NCBI RefSeq assembly: GCF_037975245.1
Contig: NC_092576.1
Location: 8,158,001-8,172,500, forward strand
Direction: 5' to 3'
From: Apostichopus japonicus
Taxonomy: Eukaryota; Echinodermata; Holothuroidea; Aspidochirotida; Stichopodidae
Length of the DNA stretch: 14,500 nt
In this document: positions 1-6,821 of the stretch, piece by piece
Layout: each line of letters begins with the position of its first letter
Numbering within the stretch: position 1 is the stretch's first letter
Position numbers and translations under genes: made by a program
Notes under the pieces: generated by a model
Database searches by the model: none
Told to the model about the DNA's origin: nothing
Seen by the model: only the letters and a program-made list of their open reading frames with translations

Positions 1-719
1 TTGAGATAGTCCTCAGGTAGGCCAGATAAAAAAATCCATATAAAACTATTAACACTTTTGGCCAGACATAATATGAAATTTTATATAATTTTTAGTCCAT
101 ATGCAGTTTCATAAAGTATATAAAGTAGAACCCTAATATATTTATATAACACTTTGTATGGCTTTTTGTGGATTATAAATTAATATTGTCCATATCACAG
201 ATATATGAATTTGTTTCATATGGTCCGTTTACAAATATCATGTGAAATTTCTTTTAAATCCAGTTCAAGATTTATATAAAATTCCCGATGTAACAGCAAC
301 ATATAGCAAAAGATTATCTTTATATTTAGTAAACCTTAGCAAGTTGTGCAGTACATCGGTGTGGTTTACAGTACTGTTCTGTACATTACGATACCGAGAT
401 ATATAACCGGATGCACTGGTTATACATAAAGTTTCCTAAATGTTCACACCGTGGCTGTTGTCCTACTAATGTTACTGTTAGTGCTGCAGTGTGCCATGGC
501 AGTGTGCCACTTATTCATTAGGGGTAGTGGGTTGCATTGAAACTAAGAGATTTTTTGTTTTAAATTTAAAAAAAAAAAATTTTGATAGGAAAGGCTTGAA
601 ATGATAGTCTCAGTATGAACTGTTCTGGCTGGAGAATCATTCAATTTATTTATTATGTTTTTCTTTGCTGTTTAAATATAAGATATAATTCTTCATCTCA
701 TTTCTACTCCGCTTTCAAG
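1..719 (+). other. Intron of Ig gene copy 1, within split domain D1
   Basis: This stretch corresponds to about 10300-11098 of copy 2, which lies between the two half-exons of the first Ig domain, so it is read as the 3' part of the same intron. From about base 20 the two copies align along most of the length, for example the ATATGAATTTGTTTCATATGGTCC region and the acceptor region. Copy 2 carries roughly 100 extra bases near 10776-10892. I see no exon in it. The small ORF at 615-833 is out of frame with the exon that follows. The matching first half-exon of D1 should lie several hundred bases before the window start. Confidence 0.75.
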
Positions 720-884
720 ATAACGAACGCATGTTTGGGTTTGGACAAGACATTAATACCCTGGATATTGAGGAAGACGGCGCCATGGTTATCAACAATG
801 TTACAATATATCACATATCTTTGTATACGTTGATATACTCCGACAGAGATGGGCATGAATATCAACATGAATTTATAATTATAG
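720..884 (+). CDS. Ig gene copy 1, exon D1b (second half of V-like domain)
   Basis: This 165-base exon has phase 1 at both ends. The acceptor is TTTCAAG|AT (completing an Asp codon) and the donor is ATAG|GTATTG. It encodes the strands after the C-C' region of a V-like Ig domain: an EEDGAMVINNVT segment, matching the usual DGxLxI turn, followed by YTLIYSDRDG where the usual YxC would be. The second canonical cysteine is therefore absent, as it also is in copy 2 (11099-11263). There is an NVT N-glycosylation sequon. The exon cannot fold alone; the first half is upstream of the window but is visible for copy 2 at 9382-9516. Matching boundaries, phase and reading frame in the two copies support a real exon. 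An ATG inside the exon (731) is an internal Met that copy 2 lacks (ATG versus AGA), so it is not a start. Confidence 0.85.
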
Positions 885-1235
885 GTATTGCTAATACCAT
901 TTTTAAGGAGAACATTCTATAGTAACATGTTACTTCAGAAAACAATATGTTTAGCTTGTAACCTTATTTCACGGTTAGGTACAGCTGCAAAGCAATCATA
1001 AATGACGTTTGGAGAATTAAAAAGATTGGAATATATTAAAAACATATACTAAGAAAATGTTAAATACGTATTGGCATATACTGATTACAAATAAAACCAA
1101 CTTCCTTGAACTTAGTCATGAACAGTTATAAGATTGCAGAGAATATACTTTGGAAATAATGGAGCATAACATGTGATCTCACTGACTCGCTTCAATCATG
1201 TAACAGCTTCCTCATTGTTTATTGTTATCTCACAG
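885..1235 (+). other. Intron between D1b and D2, copy 1
   Basis: A 351-base intron with ends GTATTG and CTCACAG. It is strikingly similar to the 354-base intron at 11264-11617: by eye about seven differences over some 260 bases (922-1184). I see no coding or RNA feature in it. Confidence 0.8.
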
Positions 1236-1532
1236 ATTGTCCTGTTACTGTTTACGCCCATCGTGGATCCGACGCACTCATAAATTGTTACTTCCCTCAG
1301 TCTCAAAGGGTTTATTGGTACGACTCAACGTTACGCAATGCTCGACCAATCATAAGTCTTGAAGGAGGCCGGAAGGCGGGGCCAGGAGTCTCTGCTGGGA
1401 AATACGATATTACCAATAACGGTGGACTTTTGATAAGGAATACTACTTTCAGCGACGAAAACACATACCGTGCTATATTTATTGTGTCCAACCCACATAC
1501 TTTTACAACAGATCAGAAAGTCATTATTTATG
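1236..1532 (+). CDS. Ig gene copy 1, exon D2 (V-like Ig domain)
   Basis: A 297-base, phase 1-1 exon with acceptor CTCACAG|AT and donor TATG|GTAAGT. It encodes one complete 99-residue V-like Ig domain. The B-strand cysteine is in the ALINC segment (about residue 18), the core tryptophan in RVYWYD (residue 28), then NNGGLLIRNTTFSDENTYRA at the D-E-F strands. Where YxC is expected the sequence reads YRA, so the second canonical cysteine is missing. An extra cysteine sits at residue 2 (DCP) and might pair with Cys18 instead; that pairing is inference. There is one NTT sequon. Copy 2 has the same exon with few substitutions. The domain would be extracellular and near the N-terminus. Confidence 0.9.
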
Positions 1533-1781
1533 GTAAGTCAGTATTGTATATGAATTGATAAGAATTTCCCTTGCTTTAAACTGCGATTATTGTAACATGC
1601 CTTAGAAATCTCCGTCCTGAAACAATATCTATTAATCTCAATAACATAATGTTGGTATATAGCAGGATAGTCTACAACGACAAACTGAAACGAATGCAGT
1701 TTCAATATGCATTCGAACAAGATTCTGCCATAATCGAAACGTTAGGTACTCTTAGTTGTTTCTTAATCTGGTTTTCTACAG

Positions 1782-2396
1782 CAAACGTCGACACAGCGGT
1801 ATTTTCAGTAGATGTTTGTGAGGGAAGCAACTTCTGTTTGGTGCATCTGCAAGATCTGGCACTTCTTACATGTCGGGAAACAAATACAGGACCTCATACG
1901 TTACTGAGCTGGACAAGAAATACATCGAACGGTACACGATTAGTAAATACGTCAACGTACTCTGATGGCAACATGTACGAGGCATTGGTGTCAATGAATG
2001 TAAATCTTAACTCGACAGACCGACTATATGTTTACATCTCTAACTCTATGATAGATATTCCAGCTAAACCATTAAGACAAATAGTTGTAATTGTCGAAGA
2101 TGAGAGCAAAGACTCCATCACTACTCTGTTGAAACCGACATATTATAGGGAATATGATGACGTCAGATTAGTATGCACCAGTGAGAAGCCTTTATTAATA
2201 TTATGGAAAAGAAACCACGAAACTATTGGATACTATCATGAAGGCAAATCGGATGTATTGAAACCTGGCTACGAGATTGATAAGGATGGATCGTTGCTCA
2301 TTAACAAATACTCATATACACACGAAGGTGAATATGTTTGTATTTACAACAACGGTAAAGTCGAGGACGTAAAGCAACATAATATCAAGACCGTTG
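1782..2396 (+). CDS. Ig gene copy 1, exon D3+D4 (two Ig domains in one exon)
   Basis: A 615-base, phase 1-1 exon (205 codons) with acceptor TTCTACAG|CA and donor GTTG|GTGAGT. D3 (about residues 1-103) has LLTCRETN..LLSW as B and C strands, and VYISNSM near the F strand. Copy 2 reads VYICNSM there, so this copy has lost that cysteine by a TGT-to-TCT change. D3 also has a CEGSNFC pair near its start. D4 (about 104-205) is canonical: RLVCTSE, LILWKRN, KDGSLLIN and EGEYVC give both cysteines and the tryptophan. D3 carries several sequons (NTS, NGT, NTS, NST). Having two Ig domains in one exon while D1 is split over two is unusual within one gene. The open frame continues upstream into intron to 1649, but similarity to copy 2 stops at the acceptor. 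Confidence 0.9.
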
Positions 2397-2936
2397 GTGA
2401 GTGCCTTTATTCTTTCAAAGTCATCAATATTAAGTATCATTTTGGTTTCTTGCGTTATACTGACAAAACACAATACCCTTTGTTTCATTTTTCTCTCATA
2501 ATGTTTTCCGAACATGTTTCCGAACATGTTTTAACTTCGTTTCTGGGGGCTCTTATCGGGCGGGCCCAATATGAGGTACACCGTCATAACTACACGTAAA
2601 TTGATCTGCAACATGATATTTAGTCACAGATAAATACTATTTATTCAAAATTCTGGCTTCAAAATATCTATTAATACAGTGTCTTAATATTGGTGAAGCT
2701 AGATATATCATGATTTACAATCTCAAGATATAGAGGAATATTGTACTTGTCATGAACAAACCTATATCTTTCATCACTCTAATCAATCGGTAAAGTAGCA
2801 CATTTGCAATATATTACAATCTTCGTCGTATACGGAGTAATAACCCGAAAAAGGAAAGATCTAAGATTGAAAGAGGAAAAAAAACTTCAGAAATACAACG
2901 TTTATAATTTCTTCAATAATTATCTTTATTTATCAG
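2397..2936 (+). other. Intron between D4 and D5, copy 1, with a membrane-segment-like stretch
   Basis: The ends are GTGAGT and TTATCAG. A 12-base direct duplication, TTTCCGAACATG, sits at 2505-2528 and is not duplicated in copy 2. Near the 3' end (about 2804-2890) an open frame encodes a short hydrophobic run (ITIFVVYGVI) followed by a basic stretch (RKRKDLRLKEE). A similar stretch is found at the same place in copy 2. It may be a fossil or alternative exon, or chance. I see no other feature. Confidence 0.6.
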
Positions 2937-3317
2937 TTACACCAACCAATCCTTCACCTTCTATAGTTGGGTGTTCAGAACCATCGGATTGCACATTTAA
3001 TGTAACAAGCAGTGGATATCTGACGTGTTACATAGAGGGCGTTCTTCCAATAGTGCACCCGAAATGGATTCACGATGAACACATGTCTTCCACAATTACT
3101 TTCAGCCAACCACAGCTAATAGTGAGAAATGTTGGGTCGGTCTTTAACATATACTTAACTACTTACTACAAAATAACGACTGACCAGGAGGGTTATGAAA
3201 GTGAGACAGACGAAGACTGGCAGGCTTATGACGTCACAGCGTCCTGCTCTGTGAACTACGAGATTCTTGGACAACACAAGACAGACGTTACATTGCATCT
3301 ACAGAAACGTACTTCAG
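2937..3317 (+). CDS. Ig gene copy 1, exon D5 (IgC-like domain)
   Basis: A 381-base, phase 1-1 exon with acceptor TTATCAG|TT and donor TTCAG|GTAACC. After a Pro/Ser-rich lead, the domain has YLTCYIEGVLP..HPKW, which resembles the B-C region of C1-set domains (CxxxGxxP..xW), and VTASCSVNYE as the F strand, so the canonical cysteine pair and tryptophan are present. An extra pair, GCSEPSDC, precedes the B strand. There is an acidic insert (ESETDEDW) and one NVT sequon. If the intron were retained, translation would stop a few codons past the donor at 3329-3331, giving a form without a membrane anchor; this is speculation. The domain sits next to the stalk, so it is probably the membrane-proximal Ig domain. 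Confidence 0.9.
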
Positions 3318-3990
3318 GTAACCTAAACTAATGTATAAGCGTAGGACGGTATTTCTGATGAGTGGATAAACTGTTACTGTGTGATGATAAAGGAGCCGTC
3401 AATAGAAAGAAGACCGCCCCATTGGAGCGTCTTAAATATTTTTTTTTTCTCGTAGTGATCTTCAAGTAACAACACATTGAAGAAAGCGGACTTCTTTTTC
3501 AGCAATTGGTTGAAAGTGAGCGTGGTGGACGAGGGGGGGGGGGGGAGGGGATAGTATTTAAATGACATTAAAGGAGAAGCAAATTCCCTTAACCCATCCA
3601 GACTGATGTGATAAATATGCTTGTGATGAATAACTCACACCACATTAATAAATCATCCGTTTAAAATGATCGGTCTGTAAACATATCGAGTTTCATAAAC
3701 TTACACAAAGATGATCCAACCATCAGTGAGGACCCCTCGTGGCCAATTCCAATCCGTCTTAAGGAACGGTCAGTTAGATATGTAAAGCAAAATGGTTTTA
3801 CCAATACCGTGACGTTAGGCTTTTCTTTGCATTCGGAATACCTCAAGGAAGTCGGAACTCACAAATCATTCGTAGGATGTAAGTTTATGCTGATTACCAT
3901 TATTCTCAGCTTAGTTTTAATTTTCAGATACTTAGCTTGTAAGTCGTTTCGTCATACACAATATTTATCTTTTCGACTTGTTTCTAGCAG
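3318..3990 (+). other. Intron between D5 and stalk, copy 1
   Basis: The ends are GTAACC and TTTCTAGCAG. It holds a run of 13 G (3533-3545) followed by AGGGG, and a candidate Ig-like exon at 3711-3878, listed separately. The matching intron of copy 2 aligns over most of its length, including the CTTTTTCAG at about 3492, but lacks the pure G-run. A CTTTTTCAG is present in both copies, but the phase-1 frame after it meets TGA within a few codons in copy 1, so it is not taken as an acceptor. Confidence 0.6.
3711..3878 (+). CDS. Candidate extra Ig-like exon, copy 1 (optional or dying)
   Basis: A 168-base stretch fits the gene's exon rule: ACAAAG|AT at the 5' side completes an Asp codon, and GGAT|GTAAGT at the 3' side leaves phase 1. 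The 56 codons are open. The peptide ends NTVTLGFSLHSEYLKEVGTHK, which resembles the end of D5 (VTASCSVNYE..LGQHKTDV) but with Phe in place of the cysteine. Against it: there is no pyrimidine tract before the acceptor, the front half of an Ig domain is missing, and the copy 2 equivalent (about 14127-14237) has an 18-base net deletion, a TGA and no donor. It may be an alternative exon, or a decayed duplicate of the second half of D5. Confidence 0.35.
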
Positions 3991-4026
3991 CTGTGACAGA
4001 GGATAGGATAGGAGAAAGGTTTCGAG
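3991..4026 (+). CDS. Ig gene copy 1, 36-base stalk exon
   Basis: A small phase 1-1 exon of 12 codons with donor TCGAG|GTAAGA. It encodes a charged juxtamembrane stalk, AVTEDRIGERFR, that joins D5 to the membrane exon. Copy 2 has the same length, phase and donor at 14353-14388 (ALAEDRIRKTFG), which is the main support. The acceptor is a tandem TAGCAG: use of the upstream AG would add one alanine codon without changing frame. Copy 2 has only the single TTGCAG. Both flanking exons fit: the last G of D5 plus CT gives Ala, and the last G here plus CA of the next exon gives Ala. Confidence 0.75.
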
Positions 4027-4282
4027 GTAAGATTAAACATGATGATAATATTTCTATATTTCATATATGCACATCAAAAATGAAATTTATGTCATAATTG
4101 TTTGTACAAGTCTACCAATACTACGACACTTGTTACAGTGTGACTCAAGTGTTTCCTGGTGATGACATATTGTTTAGTCTATCTAAAAAATGATTTTTCT
4201 TTGTTCATTTCTAGTAAATATAATTAGCAGACAACATTGATGCTAGTAGTGTTATCATGCATTTCTCGTTTTTCCTTTTTAG

Positions 4283-4464
4283 CAAATATTAACTGGCTGT
4301 GCGTCATCCAGTTCATTGTGATTTCTGTCATCCTTATTGTTTATGGCTTCGCAAGATGGCAAAATTGTAAAGCAGGAAAGGAGACCTGCGTCAACAATAA
4401 TACACCTGAAGCCAGGAATGATATTAACATCCACAGTGAAGACAACCAAGCCTACGATGATTGA
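4283..4464 (+). CDS. Ig gene copy 1, transmembrane and cytoplasmic tail exon, with stop
   Basis: The terminal coding exon has acceptor TCCTTTTTAG|CA (phase 1) and ends in TGA at 4462-4464. It encodes about 60 residues: a single hydrophobic helix WLCVIQFIVISVILIVYGF, then ARWQ as a positive stop-transfer, then a short polar tail of about 35 residues ending QAYDD. The tail has one tyrosine near its end, but the context does not match ITIM (I/V/L/S-x-Y-x-x-L/V) or ITAM spacing. The membrane segment itself holds no charged residue of the kind used to pair with adaptor chains. The product is therefore probably a type I membrane protein with a small tail of unknown signalling capacity. The copy 2 exon lies beyond the window. 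Confidence 0.85.
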
Positions 4465-5065
4465 ATAGAGCTATACAATGAGATTGAAAAGTTACTGGGT
4501 TAAAGTTCCAAAGTATTATATATACACAAGTACTTAAAACAATAACAATTGGCTAATAAGTAAATAGCAAGCTTCCTCTATAGATATTATGACTTAAGAT
4601 AAGAACCAAATTTTGTAGTTTATTTGGAGTGATCATAACTCAATGAAATATCAATATGTGTATTACTTTTTGAAATATATTTGGATTTTGGTTGGTAAGG
4701 GGGAGGGGGGAGGGAGCTTTCAAGAGTTTATTCGAATTTCAAAAATTAAATCTTTCGTTTGCAGACAATAGGTAATAAAAATCTTAGTAATTCGACAGGG
4801 TTTTTAGAAAGGAAAACTAACGGCATGGGTCAATTTGCCATTGTTGGTAACATGAATTTTGTTGTAACATACATTGACCACGCATAAAATATTTGAACTT
4901 TGAATTGTTTTCACTAAGTGCTGTTGGTAAGAACTACGGTTGTGGTAACTTTTCATGAAGTCAATATGTTTTGTACTTATATTAATGTGATTGTATTAAT
5001 CTACTATTATAAACCCTATTAGTTGTGGGGTTTAATTGTTATTCACTTGGATGCCTTATTGCAGG
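4465..5065 (+). other. 3' untranslated and flanking region of copy 1
   Basis: This is non-coding. Possible polyadenylation signals are ATTAAA (4745-4750) and AATAAA (4774-4779), about 280-310 bases past the stop codon. A purine-rich GGGGGAGGGGGGAGGG tract lies near 4698-4715. I see no exon or RNA gene. Confidence 0.55.
4774..4779 (+). promoter_or_regulatory. Candidate polyadenylation signal, copy 1
   Basis: AATAAA lies about 310 bases after the stop codon of copy 1, with TTTTTAG some 20 bases further on. In AT-rich DNA this hexamer is common by chance, and ATTAAA at 4745-4750 is an alternative. Confidence 0.35.
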
Positions 5066-5719
5066 TTTAAAAGGTACTTGGATCCTTCATTATACCAACG
5101 ATGGGCCTGGTTTCTGGAGATTGTTTGTTGATAGTTCTCTCGCCCGTTTTGGTAAAAGATTTCCATTTTAATGTTCTTGCAATTATGCAGACATTCATAA
5201 TATACATAACGTCATTGTTGCAGACGTTGTTCGCTCCTGGCACAATGCTTCTTTTAAGTTCCCAGACAGAGAGTTCGCAAACCAAATTATTTGGAATAAC
5301 TCATATATCAACAATGATATTATTTTTGTTATCGCTTTATGTTCGAGAAGGGGGTTATTTATGTAAAATATGTTCTGAATAGTGATGGGACGGTCATTCC
5401 CGATGCCACTTTTCTTATTAAATTTAATTTAAATACGTGTCCATTTACCCTTTATTGTGGTCATATTTCTGCCATTCCAGCCTGCTGGAGGGTACCGTCT
5501 CCTTACACTACTGCCGAAAGTGCCTGGGACTCTCTGCAAACTAATGGAAGGGTGTCTAAATTTGTTTACAATATATTAATATTTCAAATTTTAGGAGCAA
5601 TCCAAAAACCGTCAGTCCATTTTCTCCAAAGAAGACATTTTCGTTGGTTACAAAAGACTTATAAAGCATCTTTTCAACTTCTTGATTTTTCAAGAAAAGT
5701 ATTATGTATTCCAATGTAA
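5066..5719 (+). pseudogene. Broken L1/Tx1-like LINE ORF2, C-terminal part
   Basis: Three frames in succession carry pieces that follow the order of the region after the polymerase domain in Tx1/L1-like ORF2 proteins. From 5066: FKRYLDPSLYQRW. From about 5115, one frame over: VDSSLARFGKRFPF, a TAA at 5169-5171, then VVRSWHNASFKFP and NQIIWNNSYI. From about 5339, another frame: FEKGVIYVKYVLNSDGT, then LYCGHISAIPACWR and a further open stretch to 5719. The NQxIWxNSxI, G-I-x-Y-V-K and SAIPxxW signatures are what I recognise. At least two frameshifts and one stop make it inactive. The catalytic domain is not present, as expected for a 5'-truncated insertion. It sits between the two Ig genes in the same orientation. 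Confidence 0.75.
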
Positions 5720-6007
5720 GCAAACTAATATGATACCGACTATTGATCAGTTCTTTCATAAACTTAAATTTCACTGAAAAGTAACAGTAAGCGTTTCTTC
5801 CAGTATATGGGAAGCTGCACAAGTCTTTAAATGTATAATTGTTTACTATTTTGCTATAGTATCTGCTGTTGTACAGTATTCCATGGGAATTTGAACGTGT
5901 GTATATTTGTTTTGTAATCTCTGTTTAAGCTCATTGATGCATGTATATATGGTTACCGTTTGTACAAATTATGAATTGGTCAACAAAAGAGGTTAAATAA
6001 AAACTTA
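5720..6007 (+). mobile_element. Probable 3' end of the L1/Tx1-like LINE
   Basis: A non-coding AT-rich stretch following the ORF2 remains. It ends with AATAAA (5996-6001) shortly before a (TA)n tract beginning at 6010. LINE copies often end with a polyadenylation-like hexamer and a simple-repeat tail, so this is read as the element's 3' UTR and end. Part of the ORF2 C-terminus seems to be missing between 5719 and here. Confidence 0.45.
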
Positions 6008-6008
6008 A

Positions 6009-6009
<1 letters not shown>

Positions 6010-6042
<33 letters not shown>
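6010..6042. repeat. (TA)n microsatellite
   Basis: 33 bases of uninterrupted TA dinucleotide. It lies at the presumed LINE 3' end and just left of the inverted-repeat element. Confidence 0.95.
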
Positions 6043-6049
<7 letters not shown>

Positions 6050-6060
6050 ACTATGGATCC

Positions 6061-6303
6061 TACCTTAGGTCGACAGTTACATTGACTTACACACAAAATT
6101 TAATCCAACCCTAACCCTTTTTTCTAACCCTAACCCTGAACCGACCCTAACCAAAACTTTTAAATGAACGTTTTAGAGGACGGAGAACATTATTAAGCTA
6201 TTTGCGACCATAAAAAAAGTGTCTTAAAATGGTAGTGAAAACACCTAAGGTACACTGTTGACCTAAGGTACACTTTTTTACCATAAACTGTCGACCTAAG
6301 GTA
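6061..6303. mobile_element. 243-base element with 18-base terminal inverted repeats (MITE-like)
   Basis: TACCTTAGGTCGACAGTT at 6061-6078 is the exact reverse complement of 6286-6303. The outermost bases are TA on each side, which could be a TA target duplication as made by Tc1/mariner-type and some other transposases. Two more copies of the core CCTAAGGTACAC lie just inside the right end (about 6244-6255 and 6263-6274). The interior holds telomere-like CCCTAA tracts. There is no transposase, so it would be non-autonomous. An alternative is a foldback or satellite fragment rather than a transposed unit. Confidence 0.55.
6107..6152. repeat. Interstitial telomere-like CCCTAA tracts
   Basis: The stretch contains CCAACCCTAACCC, then CTAACCCTAACCC and CCGACCCTAACC, separated by a T-run and short interruptions. 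It equals degenerate TTAGGG repeats read on the - strand. TTAGGG is the telomere unit of many animals, including deuterostomes. It lies inside the inverted-repeat element and is probably part of it. Confidence 0.7.
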
Positions 6304-6313
6304 CATATCATGA

Positions 6314-6314
<1 letters not shown>

Positions 6315-6354
<40 letters not shown>

Positions 6355-6377
6355 TATATATAGATATATATATATAT
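6315..6377. repeat. (TA)n microsatellite, interrupted
   Basis: About 63 bases of TA with two TAGA interruptions (near 6352 and 6362). Together with the tract at 6010-6042 it brackets the inverted-repeat element. Confidence 0.95.
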
Positions 6378-6821
6378 CGTCCCCGTTTTGGCGTAGTGAC
6401 GAATGTGCAAAAGTGAGTGTTGATTAAACGCGATCTAAAGATTTTAACATTTTGACTTTAGTATATCGTAATTAATAAAGGAGCTTTTGTACCGAAGGTT
6501 GTCAATATATTCAATATAACAAATATATATAACTTTGAGTTCTCATATTTGTTGCTGATCGGAAACTTTCTTACAAAGTAGTAATTTTAGTGAAATCATA
6601 TTCGTCGTTAAGTCATGTCATTTTTCAGTTAATTTTAGACATTCATCACACATTCATCGCTATGCTAGAACAACATTTTGAAGTTTCGTCCTGTCACAGA
6701 CTATTATTCGTCACTTTAGGGTGTAGTAGCCATAGGGTACACCGTGCATTTTCACTGTCACGTAGGGAGAGGTGGGGGAGGGAGATTAGGTGGAATAACC
6801 TTAAGATAGAAGAAAATAATC
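6378..6821. other. Intergenic stretch without recognised feature
   Basis: AT-rich, with a purine-rich GGGAGAGGTGGGGGAGGGAG part near 6764-6784 that resembles the G-rich end of the tandem units that follow. The open frame at 6590-6883 begins with a non-ATG codon and has no recognisable domain. Confidence 0.5.

Larger units (their letters stand above)
20..4500 (+). repeat. Tandem segmental duplication, copy 1
   Basis: Bases from about 20 align in order with about 10303 onwards. The offset stays between about 10.28 and 10.41 kb through all shared exons (10379 at D1b, 10382 at D2, 10364 at D3+D4, 10414 at D5, 10362 at the stalk). The unit therefore includes the gene plus flanking DNA. The true unit is larger than what is visible, since D1a of copy 1 is outside. 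Confidence 0.9.

Noticed and set aside
1649-1781. Coding extension upstream of the D3 exon in copy 1
   Set aside because: The frame is open by chance; similarity to copy 2 begins at the TTCTACAG acceptor, and copy 2 has unrelated sequence upstream.
2505-2528. 12-base direct repeat TTTCCGAACATG as a regulatory site
   Set aside because: Two adjacent units within an intron, not duplicated in copy 2; most simply a small slippage duplication.
3480-3530. CTTTTTCAG acceptor in the D5-stalk intron, present in both copies
   Set aside because: In copy 1 the phase-1 frame after it reaches TGA within a few codons, and no donor of matching phase follows.
3661-3846. 61-codon open frame on the - strand
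   Set aside because: It is opposite the candidate Ig-like exon and lacks any known domain or splice context.
4430-4464. Tail tyrosine (QAYDD) as an ITIM or ITAM
   Set aside because: The residues around it do not fit either consensus and there is only one tyrosine at the end of the tail.
6198-6410. 70-codon open frame on the - strand with IYIYIY and CTLG repeats
   Set aside because: It is a translation of the (TA)n microsatellite and of the CCTAAGG repeats.
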